Shown: piece after piece, positions 24,544-34,281 of the stretch
How positions within the stretch are numbered: the stretch's first letter is position 1
Layout of the letters: each line of letters starts with the position of its first letter
NCBI RefSeq assembly: GCF_008698145.1
Contig: NZ_RZNZ01000018.1
Location: 1-64,000 of the forward strand
Origin: Bifidobacterium vespertilionis
GTDB taxonomy: Bacteria > Actinomycetota > Actinomycetes > Actinomycetales > Bifidobacteriaceae
Direction: 5' to 3'
Length of the DNA: 64,000 nt
Notes under the pieces: model-generated
Database searches by the model: none
The model's input: the letters and a program-made list of their open reading frames with translations, nothing else
Told to the model about the DNA's origin: nothing
Program-made: the position numbers and the translations under genes

Positions 24544-27500
24544 GTTGAACCAGCATGTGCCAACCGCTGACTCACCACGGCGGTCACACCATCCGCACGC
24601 ATCGTTACGCCGTACAAGGCATCCGCAATGCTCATCGTGCGCTGCTGATGTGTGATGACAATCAGCTGCGCATGCTCGCGCAGATCCTCCAGCGCGTTGA
24701 GCAGCCGGGTGAGGTTCACATCGTCGAGCGCGGCCTCCACCTCGTCCATCACGTAGAACGGGCTGGGACGGGCGGTGAAGATCGCGAACAGCAGCGCCAG
24801 CGCGGTCAGCGACCGCTCGCCGCCGGACAGCAGGCTCAGCTGTTTGACGCGCTTGCCCGCGGGGCTGGCCTCCACCAGCACCCCGGTGGTCAGCGGGCTG
24901 TCCGGATCCTCGAGCCGCAGCCGTCCGGTGCCACCGGGAAACAGCATGCCGAACATGCGCTCGAAGGCCTTGGCGGTGTCTTCGAAGGCCGATCGGAACA
25001 CCTCCACCATCGTGTCGTCCAAATCCTTGATGATGCCCATGAGGTCGTCGCGCGACTGGACCACGTCATTGCGCTGATCGTTCAGGTACTGGTTGCGCGT
25101 TTCCAAAGCCTCGTACTCCTCGGTGGCGAGCGGGTTGACCTTGCCGAGCGCGGCCAGCTCCCGGCGGGCCTTGTCGAGGCGCTTGCGCTGTTCGTCGCGG
25201 TTGTACGGCACGGTCTTGACCGGCCGCTCATGCTCCGGCTGCGCGTGGTCCGTCCCGGCATCGGCATCCGACCGGTCGTCCGGCACGGGCACCGGCTGGT
25301 CCGGCCCGTATTGCGCGATCAGTTCCTCCAAGGTCATGCCCAGCTCGTCGGACACCTTCTGCGTGATCTGACCGTACTGGCCGGCCACGCGTTCGCGTTC
25401 CACGTCCAGGGTGTGCTCGCGCGCGGCAAGATCGGCCACCTGCGGGTCGATGCGATCCCGTTCGGCGCGCAGGGCCCTGAGCTCGTCGTCATGGCTGGAC
25501 GCCTCGGCCTGCAGGGCGTCACGCTTGGCGGTGGTCTGGTCGATGTACTCGCCGATCATCTCCGCGATCTGCCGCGCATCATCGGCCACTCCGTTCGCAT
25601 GGGCCGCCTGATCGCGGCGTTTGGCGTTGAGCGCCTCCACGCGCGTCCGGCGCTCCGCGGCCTCGCGCGACTGATCATGCAGCAACCCGGCCTGACGTTC
25701 CAGCGAATCGGCCTTGCGCGTGGCTTCGGTCCATGCGATCTTGGCCGTGACCTCCTGCTCGCGAGCTGCGGACAGGTCCCGTTCCAGCACGGTCTCGCGC
25801 TCGGCGAGCTCGTCGGAATCGGCGTGCTCGCCGTCCGATTCCCCAGCCGCTTCCAGTGCCACGCGCAGATCGTCCAACTTGAGCCGGTGGGTCTGCCGAT
25901 CGGACTCGACGGATGCGATCTTGCCGTCCATCGCCTTGATCTGCCGTTCGAATCCCGCCACGCGATCGTCCGCCGATTTAAGCGATTTGGCGGCCTGCTG
26001 GGCCTTCAACCGGGCTTCCGTGCGCTTGGCCGATTCACGATCGACCGCCAGCCGGGCCTCATCACGATCGGCTGTGGCACGCGCCACGCGATCGTCCAGC
26101 ACTTTGAGATCCTCAGCCAACGCCCGGGATTCGGCCAGCGCCTTGTCCCTCCTTGCGGCCAAGGACAGATCGGACTGGGACAGCGACGAGCCTCCCGCCG
26201 CCGCGACCGCGTTGACGATCTCCCCGTCCCGCGTGGCGGCCGTTCCCCATCCGGCGGCGAGCGCCGATCGGGCATCATCCAGCGTATCGACGGCGGCCAC
26301 GTCCTCAAGCAGCCGGCGCACGGCGGCCGTCACGCCCTGTGCAACGGCTGGATCATGCGAGGGACCGGCGTCCGGACCGTCCTGCTTGGGATCGGCCTGC
26401 ATCACCAGCGATCCGAGCGACGGGAATCCACCCATCCGCCGGTTCCCCGGATCTCGGCCATCCGCATCGCCGTCCGCGAATCCCCCGTCCGCGGCCAGCA
26501 CCACGGCACGGCCCAGCCTGTCCTCCCTCGCCCGGCGCAGGGCATGCATCATCTGCTCCGCGCCCGGCACCACCATCGCCCCGGCGAAGGCATCCAGCGC
26601 GTGCGCGACGGCCTCCTCCCAGCCGTCCTGAATGCGGATGAAGTCGGCGAGCCGGCCCATCGCGCCCACCTGCCGGTCATGCTCGAGCTCACCGGATGCG
26701 GTCCGGCTTTCCAGCGTATCCGTGAGCGCATCCGCCTTGGCCTTGAGCGAGATGATCCGGCCATTGACGCCCCGCTGTTCGTCCAGCAGACCGTCCAGCT
26801 TCTCCTGTGCCGCGGCGAGCGCGGATCTGGCCTCGTCCAGCGCCTTGCCGTCATCGTCCGCCATGATTTCGGATTCCCGCCTCAGCTGATCCGCCTGCGC
26901 CTGCGCGTCCCCGAGCTGTCGCTTCAGGGCGTCACGCTGCGAGGCGAAATCCCGGGCACGCGTTTCGGCGAGTTCCACGGCCGCCGATTCCCTGGCCGCG
27001 AGCGTATTGAGCTCACCGACCCGAGTCTCGCGCTCCCGCGCGCTTTTGCGCAGTTCGGTGAGCGTCTGCCGCACGGAGGCGAGCTTCCGTTCGCCGTCCG
27101 CACGCCGTTCGGTGACCCGATCGTACGCCAATCTGGCATCGGAGACCGCGTCACGCTGCCGCCGGGCCTGACCGTCCAGTTCCACGGCCCGGCGCTCCAG
27201 CAGCTGCGGATCCTCGCCCGGCTGCTCCACCACCTGCCCGAGCAGCGACCGGGCACGCTCCCCCGCCACCTGCGCGAGCGACCGGTAGCGCTCCTGCAAC
27301 TGCGCGTAGCGATGCCAGATCTCGTTGACGCGCGCGATGGCCGGACTGGATTCGCTCGCCAGCGCCTCCACCTGCTCAATGCGCACCTTCACGCCTGCCA
27401 GCTGCCGCCGCGATTCGATGAGTTTGGCGCGCACGTCCGCCAATTCGGCGCGGGTCGCATCGCGACGCCGTTCCACAGCGAGCGCGTCCTCGGCGTACAG

Positions 27501-28184
27501 GCGGGACTGCGCATCACGCACGGTGGCTTGGATCGCGTCGGCGCGGCGGGAGATGCGCGCCTGACGGCCCAGAGGACCCATCTGGCGGCGGATTTCGCCG
27601 AGCAGATCGTCCAACCGGGCCAGATTGCGCTCGGTGTTGGCCAACTTGCGCAGCGCGCGCTCCTTGCGCTTGCGGTGCTTGAGGATGCCGGCCGCCTCCT
27701 CGATGAAGGCGCGGTGGCCGGACGGGTCGGCCCTGAGTATCGCGTCAAGCCGCCCCTGCCCCACGATCACGTGCATCTGCTGTCCCAGACCGGTGTCCGA
27801 AAGCAGTTCCTGGATGTCCAGCAGACGGCAGGGCGAGCCGTTGATCGCATATTCGGAGCCGCCATTGCGGAAGATCGTGCGGGAGATGGTGACTTCCGTG
27901 TACTCGATGTTGAGCGCATGGTCGGTGTTGTCGATCGTCAGGGTCACCTGCGCGCGTCCCAGCGGCGGACGCGACGACGTGCCGGCGAAGATCACGTCCT
28001 CCATCTGGGCGCCGCGCAGGGCCTTGGCCCCCTGCTCGCCCATCACCCAGGCTAGCGCGTCCACGATGTTCGACTTGCCCGAGCCATTGGGCCCCACCAC
28101 GGCGGTGATGCCGGGCTCGAAGCGCAGCGTGGTCGCGGAGGCGAAGGATTTGAAGCCCCGAAGGGTCAGCTCCTTGAGGTACAC
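24534..28184 (-). CDS. smc: Chromosome segregation protein SMC
   Basis: A 1216-residue ATPase that, with ScpA and ScpB, loops and condenses chromosomes. Walker A GPNGSGKS is at about residues 31-38. Two long coiled-coil arms flank the hinge at about 490-650, which contains FIRIQDGWEEAVAHALDAFA. The C-terminal signature LSLLSGGERSLTALALLFA and Walker B FYVMDEVEAALDD are intact. An acidic DRSDADAGTDHAQ stretch interrupts the second arm near 975. The start is GTG at 28184, nine bases after folC. The final codons lie inside a family R repeat, which also puts the stop codon there. ftsY, often next to smc in actinobacteria, is absent. Confidence 0.97.
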   Translation of the reverse strand: MYLKELTLRGFKSFASATTLRFEPGITAVVGPNGSGKSNIVDALAWVMGEQGAKALRGAQMEDVIFAGTSSRPPLGRAQVTLTIDNTDHALNIEYTEVTISRTIFRNGGSEYAINGSPCRLLDIQELLSDTGLGQQMHVIVGQGRLDAILRADPSGHRAFIEEAAGILKHRKRKERALRKLANTERNLARLDDLLGEIRRQMGPLGRQARISRRADAIQATVRDAQSRLYAEDALAVERRRDATRAELADVRAKLIESRRQLAGVKVRIEQVEALASESSPAIARVNEIWHRYAQLQERYRSLAQVAGERARSLLGQVVEQPGEDPQLLERRAVELDGQARRQRDAVSDARLAYDRVTERRADGERKLASVRQTLTELRKSARERETRVGELNTLAARESAAVELAETRARDFASQRDALKRQLGDAQAQADQLRRESEIMADDDGKALDEARSALAAAQEKLDGLLDEQRGVNGRIISLKAKADALTDTLESRTASGELEHDRQVGAMGRLADFIRIQDGWEEAVAHALDAFAGAMVVPGAEQMMHALRRAREDRLGRAVVLAADGGFADGDADGRDPGNRRMGGFPSLGSLVMQADPKQDGPDAGPSHDPAVAQGVTAAVRRLLEDVAAVDTLDDARSALAAGWGTAATRDGEIVNAVAAAGGSSLSQSDLSLAARRDKALAESRALAEDLKVLDDRVARATADRDEARLAVDRESAKRTEARLKAQQAAKSLKSADDRVAGFERQIKAMDGKIASVESDRQTHRLKLDDLRVALEAAGESDGEHADSDELAERETVLERDLSAAREQEVTAKIAWTEATRKADSLERQAGLLHDQSREAAERRTRVEALNAKRRDQAAHANGVADDARQIAEMIGEYIDQTTAKRDALQAEASSHDDELRALRAERDRIDPQVADLAAREHTLDVERERVAGQYGQITQKVSDELGMTLEELIAQYGPDQPVPVPDDRSDADAGTDHAQPEHERPVKTVPYNRDEQRKRLDKARRELAALGKVNPLATEEYEALETRNQYLNDQRNDVVQSRDDLMGIIKDLDDTMVEVFRSAFEDTAKAFERMFGMLFPGGTGRLRLEDPDSPLTTGVLVEASPAGKRVKQLSLLSGGERSLTALALLFAIFTARPSPFYVMDEVEAALDDVNLTRLLNALEDLREHAQLIVITHQQRTMSIADALYGVTMRADGVTAVVSQRLAHAGSTSS

Positions 28185-28193
28185 CGCGACCCG

Positions 28194-29663
28194 CTATGCG
28201 CCCAGATTCGGCTCGATGCGGCCGGCGTCCTCTGCGGAATCGTCCGCCACGCGCTCGGCCTTGGGCTTGGCCAGATCGGGGTTCATGTGCTCCTTGAGCA
28301 GCGTGCGCGCGTCGCCGGCGGTCACGAAGCTGCCGCAGATCACCACGCCGCGGCCGTAGCCCACGCCGGTTTCATCGGCCGCATCCACCAGATCCACGGC
28401 CGTCTGGATCGCGTCGGGCAGATCGTCGCGGCGGATCACGCGGTCCGGCCCGAACACCTTCACGGCGATCTTCTCCAGCTCGTCGGCGGGCATCACGCGA
28501 TCGCGCCACGAGTTCTCGGTGACCACCACCTGGCTCAGCACCGGCTCGAGCACGCCCAGATACTGCTCCACCTGCTTGTCGTGCATCATCGCGACCACGC
28601 CCACAAGCTGCTCGAACTCGTAGTTCTCCTCGATCGCCGCGCGCAGTGATTCGGCCGCATTCACGTTGTGCCCGCCGTCCAGGATGATCGTGGGCGAGGT
28701 GCGGATCTGCTCGATGCGCCCGGGGATCTTCACGCCGCTGAGGGCCTCGGCCACGGCATCGCCGTCCAGCGCGCCGGCCACGGGGATCACCACCTCGGCG
28801 GCGGCCAGGGCCGCGAGGGCGTTGTGCGCCTGATGCTCGCCGAACTTGGCGATCGGGACCTCCGTGTACGTGCCGCTCGGCGTGCGCAGCGTGGCGACCT
28901 GTCCGCCCACGGCCGGCATGCGCGAGACGACCTCCATCTCGTAGCCGTCGCGCACCAGACGGGCGTGGTTGGCGCGCGCGTGCTCCTCGATGATCGGCAG
29001 CACCTCGTCCTCATGCGGCTGCGGGCCCACGATCACCGTGCAATCGGGCTTGATGATGCCGGCCTTGTGCTCGGCGATCTCCTCCACCGTGCCTCCCAGC
29101 CACTGCATGTGGTCCATGTCCACCGGGCCGATGATCGCCGCATCCGCGTTGAGCACGTTCGTGGCGTCGTCGCGGCCGCCCATGCCCACCTCCACGACGG
29201 CCACGTCCACCGGCGCGTCGGCGAACTTCCAGATGGCCATGGCGGTGAGCACCTCGAAGAAGCTCATTTTCGGCTTGCCCTGCTCAGCCATTTTGGCGTC
29301 CACCAGATCCACCAGATCCTTGATCTGGTCCCACGCGTCCACGAAATCGTCGTCGGAGAGTTCCTGCCCGTCGATGGCGATGCGCTCGTTGATCCGCTCC
29401 AGATGCGGCGACGTGTACAGGCCCGTGCGCAGGCCGTACGCGCGGCAGATCGCCTCCGCCATGCGCGCGGTGGAGCCCTTGCCGTTCGTGCCGGTCACAT
29501 GGATCACGCGGAACGACTCCTCCGGATGCCCCAGGATGTCCAGCATCAGGGACATGCGGTCCAGATCCAGATTCGTGGTGTTGTGCTCCGGCGGGCGCTT
29601 CATGATCTCGCGCTCCACCTCGCGGATCGATTCGCCGTTCCTGTTCGGATGCTCGAATGACAT
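28194..29663 (-). CDS. folC: Folylpolyglutamate synthase / dihydrofolate synthase
   Basis: A 489-residue Mur-ligase-fold enzyme that adds glutamate to folates and may also make dihydrofolate. The ATP loop VTGTNGKGSTARM is at about residues 56-68. TSPHLERINERIAIDG, VEVGMGGRDDATNV and ILDGGHNVNAAESL are diagnostic. The ATG at 29663 has GGAG eight bases upstream. The C-terminal tail is acidic and Lys-rich. It is followed nine bases later by smc, forming an operon. Confidence 0.94.
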   Translation of the reverse strand: MSFEHPNRNGESIREVEREIMKRPPEHNTTNLDLDRMSLMLDILGHPEESFRVIHVTGTNGKGSTARMAEAICRAYGLRTGLYTSPHLERINERIAIDGQELSDDDFVDAWDQIKDLVDLVDAKMAEQGKPKMSFFEVLTAMAIWKFADAPVDVAVVEVGMGGRDDATNVLNADAAIIGPVDMDHMQWLGGTVEEIAEHKAGIIKPDCTVIVGPQPHEDEVLPIIEEHARANHARLVRDGYEMEVVSRMPAVGGQVATLRTPSGTYTEVPIAKFGEHQAHNALAALAAAEVVIPVAGALDGDAVAEALSGVKIPGRIEQIRTSPTIILDGGHNVNAAESLRAAIEENYEFEQLVGVVAMMHDKQVEQYLGVLEPVLSQVVVTENSWRDRVMPADELEKIAVKVFGPDRVIRRDDLPDAIQTAVDLVDAADETGVGYGRGVVICGSFVTAGDARTLLKEHMNPDLAKPKAERVADDSAEDAGRIEPNLGA

Positions 29664-29831
29664 TCCGTTCTCCTCCTGCCTCAAAACCCTCCCCAGTCTA
29701 GACGGCCCCTTCAACCGGACCGGTGAAGCCCCGGTTCCGGTGCCGGATTCGGCCCGGCGCGGAAACGCGAATGCAATGCAAGCGGTTAGGATAGGCGTTG
29801 TATGTGAACCATACCGTCAAAAGGAGCATTG

Positions 29832-31427
29832 ATGACCGACGTGGTGACCGCAAAGGACAAGGAATACGAAGCTGAGGAGGCAAAAAAGGCCCCGGGCGAC
29901 GACCAGCCGATGAAGGACCGTGTGAACAACCGTTCGCTGCGCCCCTTGGGCAGCGCCTTCAAGGACTTCATGAAGACCGGCTGGGATGCCTCCGAGCCCG
30001 AGGTCGAGCCCCTTGAGTCCTCCAAGTTCATCCCCGAGCGCATCGCGGCGCTGGGCGCCCAGTTCCCGGGCGAGCGCATCGTGATCCCGGCCGGCCAGCC
30101 GAAGGTGCGCAACAACGACTGCGACTACATGTTCCGCCCGGACACCACCTTCGCCTACTACACCGGACTGGGCGTGGACTACGAGGCGGGCGCCGTGCTG
30201 GTGCTCAACCCCACCGATCCGGACTCCGATGAGGCCAAGGCCGGCAAGACCCATGTGGCCGAGCTGTTCGTCGCCCCGCGCGCAGACTACCACACCGCCG
30301 ACTTCTTCATGAACGCCCATTACGGCGAGTACTGGGTGGGCCCGCGCGCCGGTCTCAAGGAGCTGGCCGCTATGACCGGTCTGGAGACGCACGACATCGC
30401 CCAGCTGCCCGACGCGCTCGGCAAGGACGTTGGTGCCGAGGCCGGAGCGGTCCGCGTGCGCGTGGTGCGCGACACCGATCCGCAGATCACCGCGATGGTC
30501 GAGGGCCTGCGCGAGACCAACGGCTTCCCGGATCCGGACACCAACGCCGCGGCCGACGACAAGCTCAAGGAGTTCACCTCCGAGGCCCGCATGACCAAGG
30601 ACGCCTACGAGGTGGGCGAGATGCGCAAGGCGATCGACGCCACCAAGCAGGGCTTCGATCGTCTGCTCGAGAACCTGCCGCGCGCGCTGGACAAGCCGCG
30701 CTCGGAACGTATCCTCGAAGGCGCATTCAACGCCGTGTCCCGCGAGGTGGGCAACGCGGTGGGCTACGATTCGATCGTCGCCTCCGGCGCGCACGCCCCT
30801 ATCCTGCACTGGATGCGCAACACCGGTGTGGTCCGCCGCGGCGACATGCTGCTCGTGGACGCCGGCGTGGAGGTCGATTCCCTGTACACCGCGGACATCA
30901 CCCGCACGTTCCCGACCAACGGCAAGTTCACCGATTTCCAGAAGCGCCTGTACGAAGCCGTGCTCGACTCCCAGCAGGCCGGCTTCGAGGCCGCGAAGGT
31001 GGGCGCCACCTATTCGGACATCCATCATGCCTGCATGCGCGTGATCGCTGAGCGCCTGCACGAGTGGGGCCTGCTGCCGGTGAGCGTGGAGGAGTCCCTG
31101 TCCCCCGAAGGCCAGCAGCACCGCCGCTGGCTGGCGTGCGGCGTGGCCCATCATCTGGGCCTCGACGTGCACGACTGCGCCCAGGCCCGCTTCGAGGCGT
31201 ACCAGGGCGCGCCCATCCGCCCGGGCATGATCTTCACGATCGAGCCGGGCCTGTACTTCCGCGACAACGACCTGCTGATCCCGCAGGAGTACCGCGGCAT
31301 CGGCATCCGCATCGAGGACGACGTGCTCATGACCGAGCACGGCCCCGAATGGCTGTCCGCCGGCATCCCGAAGCAGCCCGCGGACGTGGAGGAATGGATG
31401 GCCGACTGCGCGGCCAAGGCGCGCTGA
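29832..31427 (+). CDS. Xaa-Pro aminopeptidase (peptidase M24B)
   Basis: A 531-residue metallopeptidase that removes N-terminal residues before proline. The creatinase-like N-terminal domain (FRPDTTFAYYTGLGVDYEAGAV) spans about residues 60-260. The pita-bread catalytic domain follows, with metal ligands in LLVDAGVEVDSLYTADITRT (two Asp, about 340-352), GVAHHLGLDVHD (His, about 440), IFTIEPGLYF (Glu, about 472) and IGIRIEDDVLMTEHG (Glu, about 500). An N-terminal charged extension of about 50 residues is present. AAAAGGAG precedes the ATG at 29832, with a TTG three bases before it in frame. Confidence 0.94.
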   Translation: MTDVVTAKDKEYEAEEAKKAPGDDQPMKDRVNNRSLRPLGSAFKDFMKTGWDASEPEVEPLESSKFIPERIAALGAQFPGERIVIPAGQPKVRNNDCDYMFRPDTTFAYYTGLGVDYEAGAVLVLNPTDPDSDEAKAGKTHVAELFVAPRADYHTADFFMNAHYGEYWVGPRAGLKELAAMTGLETHDIAQLPDALGKDVGAEAGAVRVRVVRDTDPQITAMVEGLRETNGFPDPDTNAAADDKLKEFTSEARMTKDAYEVGEMRKAIDATKQGFDRLLENLPRALDKPRSERILEGAFNAVSREVGNAVGYDSIVASGAHAPILHWMRNTGVVRRGDMLLVDAGVEVDSLYTADITRTFPTNGKFTDFQKRLYEAVLDSQQAGFEAAKVGATYSDIHHACMRVIAERLHEWGLLPVSVEESLSPEGQQHRRWLACGVAHHLGLDVHDCAQARFEAYQGAPIRPGMIFTIEPGLYFRDNDLLIPQEYRGIGIRIEDDVLMTEHGPEWLSAGIPKQPADVEEWMADCAAKAR

Positions 31428-31441
31428 TCCCCGCCGTCCGC

Positions 31442-31750
31442 GTCATCCTGCGCAGAGCGTGGCCTACGCTGTCATCCTGAGCGCTGAGCCGTTAAGCGGA
31501 CAGCCCGGTGGGCTGTCCGTAGGCAGGCCGAGCCGTGAAGCGAACGCCGGAGGCGTTCGCAGGCGAGGGCGAACGACAGTGAGCAATTAAAGCTACGACC
31601 GCAGGCCGACCGCAGTTGCGGTCGAGCCGCCGCCAAGGCGGCGACGATCCGGCGTAGCCGGACACCGAAGGGCGAAGTCGAAGGATCCTTGACTTTCTGC
31701 ATTGTGGCTTGCGAGGAAGGTTAAGGATCCTTCGCTTCGCTCAGGATGAC
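31442..31750. repeat. modular palindromic repeat, extended form (family R)
   Basis: A long copy that carries extra hairpins: CCCGGTGGGCTGTCC, AACGCCGGAGGCGTT and GCCGCCAAGGCGGC. It has two AAGGATCCTT arms and ends in CTCAGGATGAC. It separates the aminopeptidase from the duplicated Nudix leader. A minor repeat fragment lies at 31879-31920. Confidence 0.8.
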
Positions 31751-31764
31751 GGAACGGGACGCTC

Positions 31765-31877
31765 AGGCGAAGTGAGCGGCCGCCAAGGCCGCGAAGGATC
31801 ATGGCCACAACCGGAAAGGACCCAAAGCCATGCCAACACCAGAATTCGTACTCGAACTACGCAAGAAAATCGGCCAT
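31765..31877 (+). repeat. upstream copy of Nudix gene leader and first 16 codons
   Basis: About 113 bases are repeated at 31916-32028, 151 bases downstream, with only a few changes. The copy contains the leader with GGAAAGGA and a start codon at 31830. It encodes MPTPEFVLELRKKIGH, then AEP and a stop at 31887-31889, where a family R fragment begins. The three differences within the coding part are all silent third-position changes. It is a truncated 5' gene duplicate. Confidence 0.85.
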
Positions 31878-31980
31878 GCTGAGCCGTGAAGCGGACAGCC
31901 CAGTGGGCTGTCCGTAGGCGAGGTGAGCGGCCGCCAAGGCCGCGAAGGATCATGGCCACAACCGGAAAGGACTCAAAGCC

Positions 31981-32502
31981 ATGCCAACACCAGAATTCGT
32001 ACTTGAACTGCGCAAGAAAATTGGCCATGATCTCCTCTGGCTCACCGGCGTGACCGGCTACGTGCGCGACGGCGAGGGCCGCGTGCTGCTGGGCCGCCGA
32101 TCAGACACCGGCGAGTGGGCGCTGGTCTATGGCATCAACGAGCCGGGCGAGCAGCCGGCGGACACCGTGGTGCGAGAGATCAAGGAGGAGACGGGCGTGG
32201 ACGCGGTGGTGACCGATCTGGTCGCCGTCGTCTCGTCCGATCGCGTGATCACCTATGCGAATGGCGACAACACCATGTACATGGATCACTCGTTCCTGTG
32301 CGAGCTCAAGCCCGGCGGCAACGCCCAGCCGTTCGTGGGCGACGAGGAGAGCCTGTCGGTCGGCTGGTTCGATCCGGACGATCTGCCCTCCCCGCTCGCC
32401 AAGAGCACCGTGGAGCGCATGGCGATCTTCCGCCGCTATCTGGAGAACAAGGCCCGCGGCGACGTCCACGCCATCTTCGTGACCGACGGCAGGATGATCT
32501 GA
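31981..32502 (+). CDS. Nudix hydrolase
   Basis: A 173-residue pyrophosphohydrolase. The Nudix box is complete at about residues 51-73 (GINEPGEQPADTVVREIKEE, then TGV), with all metal-binding Glu in place. The strand LLGRRSDTGEWALV before it and SVGWFDPDDLP after it fit the family. The substrate, probably a nucleoside diphosphate derivative, cannot be told. GGAAAGGA precedes the ATG. The first 16 codons and leader are duplicated just upstream. Confidence 0.92.
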   Translation: MPTPEFVLELRKKIGHDLLWLTGVTGYVRDGEGRVLLGRRSDTGEWALVYGINEPGEQPADTVVREIKEETGVDAVVTDLVAVVSSDRVITYANGDNTMYMDHSFLCELKPGGNAQPFVGDEESLSVGWFDPDDLPSPLAKSTVERMAIFRRYLENKARGDVHAIFVTDGRMI

Positions 32503-32513
32503 CGGGGCAAGCC

Positions 32514-32805
32514 GTCATCCTGAGCGAAATCCGAAGAGACATTCCCCAGTCATCCTGAGCGGAGTCCGAAGAAACATTCCCCAGTCATCCTGAGCGGAGC
32601 GTAGCGGAGTCGAAGGATCCTTGGACTTGTGCACAACGTTAAGGATCCTTCGACTCCGCCCTTCGGGCTTCGCTCAGGATGACGAAAAACGACTCCGCCC
32701 TTCGGTGTCCGGCTACGCCAGACCGTCGCCGCCTTGGCGGCGGCTCCGCTCGCCTACGGACAGCCCACCGGACTGTCCGCTTAACGGCTCAGCGCTCAGC
32801 ATGAC
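32514..32805. repeat. modular palindromic repeat (family R)
   Basis: It begins with three tandem copies of GTCATCCTGAGC separated by about 30 bases, then the AAGGATCCTT pair, the GCCGCC-TT-GGCGGC hairpin and the ACAGCCCACCGGACTGTC hairpin, and ends in GCTCAGCATGAC. It fills the gap between the convergent Nudix and ROK genes. Confidence 0.85.
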
Positions 32806-32816
32806 GGTAAGCCCCG

Positions 32817-34058
32817 TCATTTCACCGCTTCGCCCTCGTCCAGATACCGCAGCGGATTGTCGATGAACCGGCGCAGACCCACCTCGGCCGCGCCGCGCAG
32901 CGCCGGGCGTTCGGACACGGGCGGTTGCACCACCTGCATGGCCAGCTCGCGCCCGGCGAGCACCTGACCGGCCACATCGCGTGTGAGCCGATCGGTCAGA
33001 TCGGTGCCGAACTGCTGCCAGAAGCCGCCCAAGATCACGGTCTGCGCATCCATCAGATTGATCGTGGAGGAGATCGCCGAGCCAAGCGCCCTGACCGCGC
33101 GCTCGATCGTCTCCACGGCCTTTTCATCGCCCCTGCGCCACCGCTCGTACAATTCGATCGCCGCACCCGATCGCGCCGCGTCGGCTCCGGTCGCCACGCC
33201 GGCAGCCTCCACCATTGATCGGCGTCCCGCATACGCCTCCAGGCATCCGCACCGGCCGCAACGGCACTTCGGACCGTCCATCGAAACGGACAGGTGACCG
33301 ATCTCCCCGCCAAAGCCATGATCGCCGGTCACCACGCGCCCGTCGCGCACCAGAGCGCCGCCGATGCCCACGTCGGTGGACACGTACAGGAACGATCCGC
33401 CCGCATCGATGGGTGACTCCCCGCCCCCACGGCAGGTGGCATATCCGGGGATCTGCGCGAGTGCCGCCATATTGGCCTCGTTGCCGGCGGCCGCATCAAG
33501 ACGGGTCACCACATCAAACTCCTGAAGATCGACCATGCCCCAATCGAGGTTCGGCGCGGACAGCAACCGCTGGTCGTCGGTGACCAGGCCGGGCAGCGCG
33601 AGTCCGGTGCCCACCACCCGGTACCCCAGATTGGCGAGTTCGCGTTCCGTGGGCGTCACGAGGGCATCGAGGCGGTCGAAGATCTCCTCGGGACTGCAGC
33701 CGATGGGGCTTGACGGCTCCCACTCCTGCGCGATCACACGGCCGGTCAGGTCCAGCACGATGTATCCGTAGCCGTCGGTGTTGATCTGCAGGCCGATGCC
33801 AGCCCAAGTTCCGGCTGCGATGGCGAGTGGCGTGGACGGTCTGCCGTAGTTGCTCTGCATGGTCGGATCGCCCTCCGTCACCACCCGGCCTTCGAGCAGC
33901 ATGGAACCGAGCAGCGACATCGTGGCCTTGGTGAGTCCCGTGGCCTTGGCGAGTTCGGCACGGCTCATCGGCACGGTGGATTGCAGCAGGGTGTCGATCA
34001 CCACGGACAGGTTGTGGTTGCGCAAGTCCTCCTGATTGATGCGTCTGAGTGCGGCCAT
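32817..34058 (-). CDS. ROK-family transcriptional regulator (XylR-like)
   Basis: A 413-residue repressor of the NagC/XylR type. An N-terminal winged helix occupies residues about 15-75 (MSRAELAKATGLTKATMS). The sugar-binding ROK domain follows, with DVGIGGALVRDGRVVTGDHG and the Cys-rich zinc motif CRCGRCGCLEAYAG at about 275-288. It is divergent from xylB, with 223 bases between the starts, and a near-palindromic operator lies there, so it probably represses xylB and itself and responds to xylose. AAGGAGA precedes the ATG at 34058. Confidence 0.9.
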   Translation of the reverse strand: MAALRRINQEDLRNHNLSVVIDTLLQSTVPMSRAELAKATGLTKATMSLLGSMLLEGRVVTEGDPTMQSNYGRPSTPLAIAAGTWAGIGLQINTDGYGYIVLDLTGRVIAQEWEPSSPIGCSPEEIFDRLDALVTPTERELANLGYRVVGTGLALPGLVTDDQRLLSAPNLDWGMVDLQEFDVVTRLDAAAGNEANMAALAQIPGYATCRGGGESPIDAGGSFLYVSTDVGIGGALVRDGRVVTGDHGFGGEIGHLSVSMDGPKCRCGRCGCLEAYAGRRSMVEAAGVATGADAARSGAAIELYERWRRGDEKAVETIERAVRALGSAISSTINLMDAQTVILGGFWQQFGTDLTDRLTRDVAGQVLAGRELAMQVVQPPVSERPALRGAAEVGLRRFIDNPLRYLDEGEAVK

Positions 34059-34189
34059 GGACTCTCCTTCCTCTGGGGCGCGGCCCGGTTCCGAAGGATC
34101 GGGTCGGCATCCGTCGCACGCGTCCGCGATGACACGCACGCCTTAGTTCGTTCATTTCACAATAGCGCGGTTTATGTGCTACCATGATA

Positions 34190-34206
34190 TTAGTTCATTG
34201 ATCTAA
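34190..34206. promoter_or_regulatory. probable XylR-type operator
   Basis: TTAGTTCATTGATCTAA is a 17-base near-palindrome with 7 of 8 arm bases matching. Another TTAGTTC half-site lies at 34143-34149. Xyl operators of ROK-family XylR in Bacillus also begin TTAGTTTG, so a related site is plausible. It lies between ROK and xylB. Confidence 0.6.
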
Positions 34207-34281
34207 CATTTATTGCCGGCGGCGGCCGGCACCGTCCGGAACCATCAGGGCGAAAGACGGCACAGCATCAAGGAGGATGGC

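Noticed and set aside
24555-28055. Open frame of more than 1100 codons on the plus strand opposite smc
   Set aside because: It is antisense to a complete smc gene and reads as Arg/Gly/His-rich sequence without domains. Long shadow frames are common in high-GC DNA.
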